NCBI GenBank assembly: GCA_033182465.1 | Contig: CP137323.1 | Location: 372,001-436,000 of the forward strand | Direction of reading: 5' to 3' | DNA from: Sanghuangporus weigelae | Lineage: Eukaryota; Basidiomycota; Agaricomycetes; Hymenochaetales; Hymenochaetaceae | Length of the DNA stretch: 64,000 bases | Part shown: positions 48,276 through 59,300 of the stretch, in pieces | Layout: each line of letters starts with the position of its first letter | Position numbering within the stretch: position 1 is the stretch's first letter | Notes under the pieces: generated by a model | Seen by the model: the letters and a program-made list of their open reading frames with translations, nothing else | Told to the model about the DNA's origin: nothing | Database searches by the model: none | Program-made: the position numbers and the translations under genes

Positions 48276-49526
48276 ATGTTCAGATTTCCACCCGAAATTC
48301 TGTCGCACATATTTTCCAAGGCAGTTCCTGGAGAAGATCGGTACCGTGATTTTCGGGAATGCATCAAGCCCCCGCTTCGTATATCACAAGTGTGTCGTGT
48401 CTGGCGGGACATAGCTATCTCTGATGGGAGGTTGTGGTCGTATCTTTTCATCGATCGCAATACGATACGCTTTTACAAGCACGCGAAGGAAGTTTTTGAC
48501 ACCTGGCTCGAGCGTTCGAAAGGAGCATCACTCAATTACAGGCTTGAATTCGATCATGGAAAGCGCTTTGAAGAGGCAGAATTCGTTGCTTTGGACATGA
48601 TAAAGGCATTGGTCTCCCAGCAGCATCGATGGGGCAATATCAACATTGACTGGTATCCAAGTCCGTACGTCGACGAGGCTCCGGATTTGTGTCTGGCGAA
48701 CATGCCAATGCTGACCTCGCTGAGCTTGTCGGTCACGCGACACTCGCGCTTCTCCATCGATTTTAGCAAGTCATCGCGACTTAGAGCGGTCAAACTTCAT
48801 GGTGACTTTGATTTGTCGCCGTGCGACGAATCGCTTCGCCTCTTGAGGTCGCCAAGCACACTGACGTTCCTGCGCGCTTGCTTGAGGGATGGCGCCATCC
48901 GCTCGTGTCTCAACTTTATGGAGGCCGCTCCGTTCCTCGAAGAGCTTCATATTACTTTTCATGGGCCTGTTGAATTACCTACCTCTCTACAATCCGAACA
49001 TGAGAGCCCCGTTCTAGTGCCTGCACTCAGGCGCCTGATATTGTCGGGTGACTGTAGGAGTCCGGAGTCGCTCCTGGACTACGTGATTCTTCCGTCCTTG
49101 AATGCTCTTATGTTGTGGGGCGAGGCACTCGTCAATTTCTTCAAGCGTTCTCTACCACCCTTGACATTTCTGCTCATCAACTATGAAATTACTCGCGAAG
49201 ACACCGTACTCGAAATTCTTCGCCTTTTGCCTACCCTCAAGGACTTCCGATACCTTTTCGCGTCCGTCTCTACGCTCTTATTCCGCGAATTAACGGTCGC
49301 GGACCACAGAGATTTAGTCTGTCCGGCACTTGAGACCCTTTATTTGCAATCGATGGTGTTTTCAGAGGACAGAGCGCTGTGCATCGAGGCTCTGATATCT
49401 ATGCTCGAGTCTCGAGCACAGATCAAGGAGTCGTTTAGGACTCTCAAGTTTATTCGTGGTGGTCAGCAAAGCACGAAGCTCGTTTCTGCTCTGAGGGAAT
49501 ACTTCGGAATGTTGGGAATATCTTGA
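48276..49526 (+). CDS. F-box protein with LRR-like repeats, single exon (416 residues)
   Basis: Predicted substrate-recognition subunit of an SCF ubiquitin ligase, as in the large F-box families of Agaricomycetes. The F-box is at the N-terminus: FRFPPEILSHIFSKAVPGED, RISQVCRVWRDIAISDGRLW, about residues 2-55. The rest has irregular leucine-rich units (NMPMLTSLSLSV, LRAVKLHGDFDLS, PVLVPALRRLILSG, LRLLPTLKDFRY, LVCPALETLYLQSM). There is no intron. Target unknown. An intact relative of the broken copy that follows on the same strand about 600 bp downstream. Confidence 0.75.
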   Translation: MFRFPPEILSHIFSKAVPGEDRYRDFRECIKPPLRISQVCRVWRDIAISDGRLWSYLFIDRNTIRFYKHAKEVFDTWLERSKGASLNYRLEFDHGKRFEEAEFVALDMIKALVSQQHRWGNINIDWYPSPYVDEAPDLCLANMPMLTSLSLSVTRHSRFSIDFSKSSRLRAVKLHGDFDLSPCDESLRLLRSPSTLTFLRACLRDGAIRSCLNFMEAAPFLEELHITFHGPVELPTSLQSEHESPVLVPALRRLILSGDCRSPESLLDYVILPSLNALMLWGEALVNFFKRSLPPLTFLLINYEITREDTVLEILRLLPTLKDFRYLFASVSTLLFRELTVADHRDLVCPALETLYLQSMVFSEDRALCIEALISMLESRAQIKESFRTLKFIRGGQQSTKLVSALREYFGMLGIS

Positions 49527-50103
49527 ACAAGCAGGATTGTTCGTGTCTCCGTTTGCTGAACTTCCTCCTTTTCCATCCTCAGATATCAGCATACAAGCGA
49601 AATGAGCACGTTGTCGCTCAAAGTACATTGCATCATTTCTTAGCCTACAGATTATCCACTGTTCTCCTGCCAGTGGTCGACAACAGCAGATAGATATTAG
49701 AGGATATCGATATTCCACTCTGCTTTCCTCTCTGTGTCCGACTATTTCCATTTTCGCCCGATATGTTGCACAGTACCGACACAGTACGGTTGCATAGTAT
49801 TAAATATTAACATCCTTGCTGTTTGCGTCTTTCGCTGGATATTTTCTTATTGACGAGTTCTTGTAAACGTTCTTTACCATGTTACCAAATCGAAGACCTG
49901 CGAATACCTATGTATACCACATGCGGTCCCTCTTTTTTGTTTTCTGTTCCCGGAGGGGCCTTTAGGAAACGATACCTGAATGATTGCGCCATAAAGAAAT
50001 AAAAAAGTCTTTTATCACAGCGCTTTGTAGAAGTAATGGCACTCCCAACACCTGACCTTATTGTAAGCTTGTGTGAAAATTCGGCCTGCATGCAAGGATC
50101 GAC
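49527..50103. other. Intergenic region between the F-box gene and its broken copy
   Basis: No coding exon seen. The part matching the F-box domain itself is missing upstream of the pseudogene. Confidence 0.5.
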
Positions 50104-51043
50104 AACATCACGAGCTGGTCGTCCAGCAGCATCGATGGAGGAGTATCAAAATTCTCTGGTCCCCCTCACGAGAATACGTCGGGAAGGATCTGGAATTGTA
50201 CCTGACAAACATGCCAAAGCTGACCTCGCTGTACCTGAAGATCGCGCAGTCAATTCGCTTCTCCATCGATTTTAGCAAGTCATTGCGGCTAAGAGCAGTC
50301 AGGCTTTCAGGTGACATCGAACTGAAGTCGTGCGATGAAACGCTTCCCCTTTTGAAGTCGCCAAGTACACTGACGTTCCAGTACGGGGTACGCTGACATT
50401 CGATCGCGCTTGCTCGAAGAAAGGCGCCATCTACTCGTATCTCAACTTTATGGAGGCCGCACCGTTCCTCGAAGAGCTTCATATCATCTTTGATGGGCGT
50501 ATTGAAACACTTGCCTCTTCACGATCGCAACGCGAGTATCCCGTTCTGGTGCCTGGGCTCAGGCGCTTGATCATCGGCCATAATCTTAGTCGGCGTTATT
50601 CTAGGTGCAATGAGTTGTTCCTAGAGTACGTGACTCTTCCGTCGTTGGATGCTCTTCAGTTCTCGTGTGAGTTCAGGGATGACTCACTCGTTAATTTCGT
50701 CAAGCGCTCTTTACCATCTTTGACGTACCTGTCCATCGATTGTGAAAATGTGCGGGAGGACGCCGTGATCGAAAGTCTTCGCCTTTTGCCCACCCTCGCA
50801 GAATTTCGGTACCACTTCTGGTTCACCTCTGCAGATTTCTTCCGCGAATTAACGGTTACGGACCGCACTCATCTGACTTGCCCGGTACTCGAGACTCTTT
50901 ATTTGCACCGCATCACATCTTTTGAGTGTCCGCCGTTTTGCACCAGGCCTCTGATATCCATGCTTGAGTCTCGAGCGCAGATCAGCAGACAATCAAGTTT
51001 ATTGAGGGCGGGCGCCAAAAGGAGTACGATGTTTCTGCTTTGA
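50104..51043 (+). pseudogene. Broken tandem duplicate of the F-box/LRR gene
   Basis: This stretch is a diverged copy of the preceding gene without its first 100 or so residues, so the F-box is gone. Similarity starts at QQHRWRSIKI (QQHRWGNINI in the intact copy) and runs through SIRFSIDFSKSLRLRAVRLS to a stop after STLTFQYGVR. It resumes in another frame as FDRACSKKGAIYSYLNFMEA, APFLEELHIIFDG, LRLLPTLAEFRYHF and LTCPVLETLYLHRI, then loses frame again near 50990, where the parent reads LKFIRGGQQS and this copy drifts to an unrelated end. Around 50370-50400 the sequence ACACTGACGTTCCAG is partly repeated (TACGCTGACATTCG), which explains the first shift. At least two frame breaks plus a 5' truncation. 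Confidence 0.75.
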
Positions 51044-53331
51044 GGGGTGCTTTCGAGCGACATCTATTGCTCCGTGCCGAAGGAATCTCTGTGTCTCCCG
51101 TTGGTGAAACCTCTCATCATCCATTCGCGGAGATCTAGACGCGTACGATGTATTGTTGATAAATGGCACAGATCCACTCTGATTATTCGGCCTTTATATT
51201 GTGTATGTACAAGTATGACTTCTGAAAGATCCTGTTCGTAAAAACTCTTTCTTTGTCCCGAACCTTCTCTAGAAATATATTTTACAACTCATGCATGACA
51301 ATGGCGGGTCTTACGCAGCCTGCTTGAGAAAGACCGTGCGAACTCTAACTCAAATACTTTTTCGTTCTTTCCCCTCTTTTTCCCTCCCTTGGAACGCATC
51401 ATCGACCAGGAGAGCATGACCCCTACCTCCCGGTATATCCACCGCTGATCAAACACTTTGGCGGAATATAATTTCAAGTTCGAAGCAAGGGTGATCAGAG
51501 TGCCTTCCCGCACTTGGTTTCAGAAAAGCAAATGACTGAAGTCAATCGGAGTCGGATTTGGATTTATTTTATTGAATGCACCGACTATTCATTGAGTTGC
51601 TGAATATCAGATGAGCAAATGATACTCGAATCGACCTTGTGTTGAAGTAAGGTATACGTATAAAAAAAGGAAAGAAAACGCTTTCTTTCCCGTCATTATC
51701 CCATCGACATAAAAGACTTTCCAATGCTCAGAACCACAATCTATCTTCTATCTATGTACATGTATGTCGATTTTGATCTTTATGAGCTAGTGCCAGACAG
51801 ACACAGGTGAACTTGAGATTAGAGCTTGAAGGGATCAGGGACCTGAAGAGCAAATTGACAAATCGAATTACTTGCTTGAGTTGTCAGCGGTCATTTTTCC
51901 ATCTGCCTCGGTTCGGCACATACGGTCCGTTAATGGTGGGTCTGTGGCAAGCAAGACAAAAACTTTCTTGATCTGTGGTTTTCTTCCCGGATAAAACATT
52001 CCATGGTATGGAAGAAAGAAGAATCGAGACGAAACTGAACGCAAGGGACGCTGTACCGTACCGTATGTACCGACTGCCGAATGAGAACTCACTCTGTACA
52101 TAGACGATGAAGAGGTCATTCGGAAAAATTTTCGTCAAGATCAAACACGTATGGCGGATAAGGATTTGGCAACATACTAAGCCTGCCTCACGCATTCGGA
52201 CGAAAATGCGCAAGTATTTCATTCGAGTCTTGGTTCGAATACATCCGCATGTAATACATATGTCGCCATCTTGCTTCTAACTGCGCGAAGTTAAGAATGA
52301 GCAAGCCAATCCATACGGGATTAGCCAGGCAAAGTGTATCAGGAATCATATAAGATCACGAACAGTTTCAGCATTGGTACCAGTGTTGGGAGATAAAGCG
52401 ACCAGAATAGGTAATAAGGTTGTTTGTACGGTTGCAGTTCTAATTCAAAGTTTCTTCTCCTTCATCGGACTCCGAACGTCGTGCGTAGATGACCGGATAC
52501 TGTTGTCACTTCGTCTTCTTCACGACAGTTGATTCAAATATTGAAGGCACTCTTTTGCGCTAGACGTTGAGTTAGTGGACGGTGGAAGACAGATGAGGAG
52601 CCACAGAAGTTCACGTTTCACGTTTGAATCTCCGTCTGAATATGACAGAATGAGTCAGCGAAGAAAAGCATGATTGGCACTGTGGCAACCTCTACTTGTG
52701 CTCCTATCCTCCCTCGAGATGAATATGTATCTTCTCATGTGATAGAACTTTACTGAATTGTCGAAGGAAGGGACAATACAGTAATACGACATGCTGCACA
52801 GCATTCTATATACATCACGCGCACCTTTTTCCCTTTCGCGCTCATCCTGCGCACACGCGCTACTCACGCTGTCTCCTCTTCATTCGTTCCTTTCTGGTGG
52901 GGAAGGGAACAAAATGAACACAGGAATGTGATTATGACTGATTACTAGGGAAGGCAAGTGAATCTCTTGGACAAGTTTTATGAGACATGGTATGTTTTTT
53001 TTTCCGTTCGTCTGATTTCGGAGACAAGCAACTCCCGTGTGGAGGTGGGGTCTGTTTCCGGATCTGCAGACCTTTGCATTCCAATTGGTCTGCACGGCAG
53101 TTTTGTCAATGGATCTGACATGCTGATTGAATGCTATCGCACCGAATCAAACGAGTGGCGTGTCGGAGTCAATCTCTCCGTTTTCACGCTCGTAGCGCGT
53201 GGAGGACACGGGACTCGTCCGAACGAATTGAGTTGGACCTTGTTTTGGTGTGGGTGATTCGAAGAGAATGTTCGCAAAGTAAACTGAATGAATGGAGCAA
53301 CGTCCGATGCGGGGCTAGATCCAATTTGTCG
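51044..53331. other. Intergenic region, 2.3 kb
   Basis: No gene supported. Frames at 51868-52222 (minus) and 52958-53257 (plus) have no recognisable domain; the latter has a non-ATG start. The 3' end abuts the MITE-like element. Confidence 0.45.
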
Positions 53332-53364
53332 TAAGGTAGGGAAAGTATAAACTCGACTAGCTGT
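53332..53364 (+). repeat. Left terminal inverted repeat of the MITE-like element
   Basis: 33 bp, identical to the reverse complement of 53926-53958. Confidence 0.85.
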
Positions 53365-53925
53365 CACATGTGACTGATGACCCTGAAAGTCCCTGATTTA
53401 GCCTAATTAGGAAGGACCCTAGCGGCAAAAATCTCGAGGTCAGATATCCCGGTACTTGTTGAACACCAAAATATCATAGCATTTGTCTACCAATGTGTTT
53501 TAATGTATGATAGAATGCTTTTTATGATGTTTAAGCAAGTCTATGCTGAGTTCCAAGCACCATAAGAAATGACTCTTACTAATAACAGTTAACTAAGCAT
53601 AAAATTACTATATATAGGCAGTATTAGTCACTCGGAGTTTTCCGGGACACGGCAAAAGTCCAGAGGTCAAAATTTCAAAAATTTCTGAAACTTCGCCAGG
53701 ATGGTGGAAAATGAATCCTGAGCCATTTGGTACAAAAACATTTGTTTCCTTAATTGGTCGGCCAAATCTTAGTATTTTTGAAATTTAAAAACATATATCT
53801 GTAGATATCTACAATCCAAAGACATGTATGCAGGACAAATGTATGCTTCTGAGGTGTGGGAGGCAGAATTAAAGAGTTGTGTTGTTGTGCCAAATGAGGA
53901 AGGTCAGGGTCGCGCGACGCGCGTC

Positions 53926-53958
53926 ACAGCTAGTCGAGTTTATACTTTCCCTACCTTA
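53926..53958 (-). repeat. Right terminal inverted repeat of the MITE-like element
   Basis: 33 bp, identical to the reverse complement of 53332-53364. It ends CTACCTTA before GAAGG. Confidence 0.85.
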
Positions 53959-54349
53959 GAAGGAAAGCTGGGGACTGCAGACGAAGGACGACGACGCCTC
54001 CGATACATCAGATACATTCTGTGTAGCCTGTGTACCTCGTGGAGCGTATGGCCCTATGGACATTGCATGACCGTAGATTGGACGATGAGCACTTCCAAGC
54101 ATGTCTTGTCGTTCTCTTCGCGCACGCTATCCATGTTCCGATACGGCATGCATTTAGTATTTTCTATCGGCCTGCCTATGTCATTGATGCGTGTGACCTA
54201 TTCTTGTACCTGCTATACTAAAAGCCGTGCCACTTTCAAACTTCGTCTCCTCTTCAGCCCCTCTCTTTCCTCTGTGCCACTCTCATCATCTGTCTTTACA
54301 CCTGCTCCCGGCGAAGTTTGACTAGAGAATATCATCTGGTATAGTCAAC
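53959..54349. other. Promoter region of the four-helix membrane protein gene
   Basis: Short intergenic stretch; the last 100 bp are C/T-rich (CCCTCTCTTTCCTCTGTGCC), as usual for fungal leaders. A 165-codon frame that begins inside the MITE and crosses this region (53824-54321) has no support. Confidence 0.45.
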
Positions 54350-55227
54350 ATGGTGGGACTAGTAACTTTGGGCCTTTTATTCCTGTCCTTCGCTTTTGGC
54401 ATTATTGGCATGTCTGTTGGGATCAATGCCTTGATCAAGTACGTTTCTTGCATCCTGCATTTTCATGTCTACATGCTCATACTTGCGTTACAGGTCGAAC
54501 GACTTGAAGGACTTTGTAAGGCAGAACGCTCCCGCAGGAGTGACTGTCGACATCGACACAAGTGGTCAGTCCTTCAAATTTTCTTGGCGCCGATGCCGAT
54601 CTAACCCAAACATTTTTTTTTCTTTCTTTGGGGATACAGAGGCCTTCGACTCAGCTGTAGTCCTCGCCGTCGGGTGCGGCCTCCTCGCGCTTACCTCGCT
54701 CCTCACTTTCCTGGCCTACGTTAGCATCTTCAAGCCCGTCTCGCGTCGACCCGTCCTCTTCGCCTCGCTCGTGCACTGGTTCTTGGCGGTGTGGATTTTC
54801 GCCTCACTCGTCGCTTTCGACGTCATCGCGGTCAATCGGTCCGCCAAGGTCGCTGCGTTCTTGGGCCAGACGCAGTTGCCCGATAGCGTTGTGCAACAGC
54901 AGGAACAGGCGTTGGGTGTTAGTCCGACGTACTGGGATCATGATTATAGTGCGTCTCAACTTGTATTTATTTACTATTGTGCTTCTCATTCTCACTGTTT
55001 TTCTTAAAGTTAAATTGCTCGCGATCTTGCCTTGGTTCGCGTTCCTCTTCGCCGTGATCGTCGGCCTGGAGAGATTCTTCGCCTCGAAGAACTTCAACTC
55101 GCATCGTGGTGCACGAACTGCGGCTGTGGACGCGTCTGAGACCAATGAAACTGGAGTAGCTCGCGATGAGGAGGACTCGAAGGAAGATGCAGGCAAGCGG
55201 AGTGTGGAGAAACGAGAGTCGGTCTAG
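54350..55227 (+). CDS. Small integral membrane protein with four predicted helices (228 residues), unknown function
   Basis: The ATG at 54350 starts MVGLVTLGLLFLSFAFGIIG, a first membrane helix. Four exons (54350-54438, 54494-54564, 54640-54948, 55010-55227) join in frame to 229 codons including the stop. A short loop (NDLKDFVRQNAPAGVTVDID) follows, then helices AVVLAVGCGLLALTSLLTFL, FASLVHWFLAVWIFASLVAF and LLAILPWFAFLFAVIVGLER. The C-terminal tail is hydrophilic and acidic (RDEEDSKEDAGKRSVEKRES). The layout resembles fungal tetraspan membrane proteins of the MARVEL/SUR7 style, but I see no diagnostic motif and give no function. Confidence 0.75.
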
Positions 55228-55874
55228 AATCAGTAAAAACGAAATTAAGTGGCCCAGTAGGTCTTTATGGTACTCTTCTTCGAGTCAAATAACTTGGTCT
55301 GCATTCATGATCGTTATGCACGTCGATTACATGTAGCACAACGCAATAATGACTACCCCCTTACTTCAATTTCATTCACATGTCGCGGTCTGGCTGGAGG
55401 TTAGTTGCAATAATCGAGTGGTAAGTTATTTATTCGCCTTTTCAAGTCTTCGTTCGTGCATACCTCGATTTGAAATAATTACAATAATATGTTATACTTA
55501 TACAATGTACTTACTGCATTGCATAAGTTGCTTGAATCCGTACGCGTGATCGTTAGGGTCCGCCGATCGCCGGCATTGCCGGGCCGCCTACAACGATAAT
55601 TTTGGCGTCGATCATAGCAGATCTGCACCTCCCCCCAATCCATTTCCCCCGTTTTTTCCAAGCAAACAGAGAGTGAAGTTTGCAAACTTCGCTTGTCGCC
55701 ACTGCCATCGGATCAAACCGTAATATTTTAGTTGTGCATGTTTCATCGATCTGACAATACCTGGTTCAATAAAGAGAATGAGGGATGACTCGGATCCGCT
55801 ACTCCCTCTCAGGATTGTTACTATAGTACAGTACATACATACAAGGTGGAGAGGTGGAGAAAGAAGATCGCGAG
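55228..55874. other. Intergenic region upstream of the transposon
   Basis: 3' flank of the membrane protein gene, then AT-rich sequence up to the transposon's target-site duplication. No coding exon seen. Confidence 0.5.
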
Positions 55875-55882
55875 CGCACACA
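55875..55882. repeat. Left 8-bp target-site duplication of the DNA transposon
   Basis: GCGCACAC directly precedes the left TIR and recurs exactly at 63056-63063 after the right TIR. Confidence 0.85.
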
Positions 55883-55918
55883 GGACCCCCGACAATCTCG
55901 ATAAATGTATGAGTCCGA
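55883..55918 (+). repeat. Left TIR of the DNA transposon
   Basis: 36 bp, exact reverse complement of 63020-63055. It contains AATCTCGATAAATG. Confidence 0.9.
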
Positions 55919-56338
55919 TCCGGAACAAAATGAGCCAATTTTTACCCCTATGCCTGATTTTTTCCGGATACTTTTGGCCAAAAATGAGCAATATGCCTGA
56001 TACAATATCCGGGTACGGAGGTCATGTGGGAGAGGAGGCCTGAGTCCCCGACATGAGCGAGTGCGGTCATGTGATAATAAAGTCATGTGGAGCGTGTGAA
56101 CAATATACTTACAAAAGCGAAGTATCTTGACTCAGATCTCACAAGACAGTAGTTACGGATCAATACAAGATGTATTTTATTACAAGATGTAACGGCTGAT
56201 AAGGGTTATCAATATTAGCTAACTATTTCGATTTCGAGTTTGAAACGAACCATACAAACCGAACCACACATCCGAAACCTATTTCTCCAGTTGCATACAT
56301 CCACTCGACAGCCGTCTTATCCATCCAGAATACGCGAA

Positions 56339-59300
56339 ATGGCTTGCCAGGAGCCCATAAAGATGTTTTTTGGAACTATACCTGTCGAAATACAACAACC
56401 CAAGTCAGCAACCAACATACCGAAAGAATTCAAAGAGCACGAAATACCTTCGAACCTGTCCGTCAAAGCTATGCTACCACGCATATCGTTTGTTACCCAA
56501 GGCAAATCGGAGGTCACAGGCAGCTGGAGGAGGCATCTGAGCAAGGAAGAACCGAATACTGGCCTGGAGGAGTTGTTTCGACGATGTGTGCTGCCCCCGG
56601 GGAATCTTCTGAATGAAATGGTGGAAAATCGAACGAAAGAAGGTACGAGGTCAGTGAAGGACTGGGCCAACGGAGAAAAACGATATCAACTTACTGCACT
56701 TGGAGTATACCGCGAGCTTGACCGGGCAAACAAGACTCGGATGGCATGGAGAAACGCCGAAGAATGGATCGCACGCTGGGAGGATCGCACAGAAGGAATG
56801 ATAGATGCAACATACCTTACGCATAATTTGATGCACACGCTCGAGTGGGATACACATATACGTGCCACGGGGACCAGTGTGCCTACGATCGACCTGCTCG
56901 GAATGTTGAGCGATGAATGGATGTCAGACAATCAAATTGATTTGACACTCCAGGTACTTACCGAGCGACTTCGCGACTCGACTCAGCACTCCGCCATTAT
57001 AATTGCGCCTTGTATCTTCTATCAGCATATCAGCAATGTGTACGATGCGCGATTTAAGGAGAAACGACTCACCGTACAACTTCTCGAACGATACAAAAAT
57101 GATTTTTCGAGCGGAAGGAAAAACTTATTGTACTTCATATCGCTTGTGAACCACAATCACTTTGTTCCTTGGGTACTGAACTATAGCGATCGGACATTGA
57201 GCCATGGTAAGTTACATTCCATCTAATCACTTAATGGAGTGCCAGGTGTATTTTTGACGAAATGAAACAGGGGACTCACTTGGAGTCGGCGAAATATGTG
57301 TCGAACCTATTACAGCAAGAGTTCTGTGGTGGATGAGATCACTGTACAGTGAACCGGTGAATTGCACATACCTAGGCAACAGTCTGCCCCATGGAAACCA
57401 GTACGGTGATAGCTTTTCGTGCGGGACAATTTCGTGCAACACTATTGCACACGCCATTTTTGGAGACGAAGTATGGAACCTGAAAAATAGGAGACGGCTT
57501 CGTGTCGAAGCCGTCAATGTAATTATTCTTCACCATAACCAACGGGTGAGTACTAAAGAGCATCCAGAAGAGAAAGTACTTACCTTTCTTTTAGCGGGAC
57601 AAGCATCGGCAGAAGCAAGTAGCCGATGACAGTGCTGGAGAAATTGAGATACTCGAAGTACAACGAGTCCCGGTTGCGAGTCCGTCTGAGAGCACAATGC
57701 TGCAAATCGAACCAGCAGAGTCGGAACAGCGCGAACGAGACAAGACGGAACGGATTCCAGATACCGAAGATGAATGCGAGGTTTTTAATGTTGGGAGCAA
57801 CGACATCTCGGAACCACCTACTTCCGTTACATGCAGCCGAGCATCTTCGCCCATGAGCATTACCAAAGAATTGGAAAACAACTCATATTCGAAAATGTTG
57901 CTTCGGATTCCAGATACCAAAGATGAATGCGAGGTTAGGCATGTTGGGAACAACGACATCTCGGAACCACCCACTTCCGTTACATGCAGCCGAACATCTT
58001 CGCCCATGAGCGTTACCAAAGAATTGGAAAACAACTCATATTCGAAAATGTTGCTTAATGCAACAAGTGGATTACAGGGCCCCGAGGAGTCAGACAGTGT
58101 CAGGCTGGGAAGGGGAGATCAAGCAACATTGAAGCGCGTAGCAAACGAGAGGACAGATATCAGCACAAGAAAGAAGTCCAAGACCACTCAGACTGGGCCG
58201 ATGGACTTATTTCTCAGGCCGAGGCAGGAAACCGCAGACAACCAAATTAGAGCCAAAGGAGCTGCCAAGAACGGGGCACGATTTCGCAAGAACGTGGGAC
58301 CAGATTTTGATGACACGGCTGACGGTGGAAGTGAAGATCTTGACGAGTCCATAACAAGCAGTAGTGGTGAAGACGAAAGACAGAGTAGCCGGTACACACG
58401 CTGTTCAGATTTGGAAGCAACTCACGGGATCACGGGAGTCAGTCATTCAGCGCGACACGCTCAAAAGTTGCGTGCCGCGCGACTTTCTGGAAACCAAAAC
58501 GTCAATAAACAACGTTACAATAGCTTCAAGGATGAAATTCTTACTCGAGACCCCTTTGCGAAGTTCGACGAGACAATATGGGGAGTTTGGCACTCGACCT
58601 GTCGGCGATGGTACATCATGAAGTCCTTGTATGCTCCTGGGTCTTTCTTCAAACACCTCTCGCGTTGCAAAGTACCTTCGAACCTCCATACCTTTATACA
58701 CGCTTCCTCGGAGTCATCTGCCTTAGGCAAGAGATTGCCCAACAAGCCTCCTGTGGACTCGAAATCCTCTGGGTCGGATGACAGAGCAGCCAGCAGGTCT
58801 TCTGTGGACTCGAAATCATGTGGCTCAGCTAAGGGATTGCCCAGCAAGCTTCTCGGTAAGATAACTCGTTCTTGTCCTGGACTCCTTGCCTCTCGGGATG
58901 ATAGAATCAAAACTTACCTATTGAGGCCGTCGGCTCTTGGAGGAGGTGGGAAGTCAAAGACCAAACTCACGAAGGAGAAATTTGGCCGGCAGTATAGAGA
59001 CTTGACGAAGAAACAGAAGCTTGAGGTAGACCGCCTGAACGAAGGCGGTTGGTTATGGGTTGCACGGCACCAACTTGGTGCCGTGTTCTCTACGTCGTGC
59101 AAGAAAACAGTGGAGGTTCCCGAGACTTACAATCTTGATCAAAACATCGCCTGCTCGGCCTGCAAGAATCTTTATAAAGTTAGGGGGTTTCGAAATGCGA
59201 TCAGAATACCCGAGCCGCATACAGCAAACATGAAGTATACTAACAAAACTTACCAGCATCAGGAACTTGGGGTCAAGTTCACGAGAATCAAAGGTGTTCA

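Larger units (their letters stand above)
53332..53958. mobile_element. MITE-like element with 33-bp terminal inverted repeats, TA-bounded
   Basis: The 33 bases at 53332-53364 (starting TAAGGTAGGGAAAGTATAAA) recur as an exact reverse complement at 53926-53958. The element is 627 bp and has no coding capacity. If the outer TA on each side is the target duplication, it fits Tc1/mariner-type MITEs; other TA-inserting groups are possible. Inside each TIR the similarity continues imperfectly to a shared GACCCTGA block. Between TIR and block each arm has a different palindrome (TCACATGTGA on the left, GACGCGCGTC on the right). Internal sequence is AT-rich (TTTCAAAAATTTCTGAAA). Confidence 0.75.

Noticed and set aside
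53824-54321. 165-codon plus-strand frame with an ATG
   Set aside because: It begins inside the MITE, runs through its right TIR and stops in the leader of the membrane protein gene; no domain.
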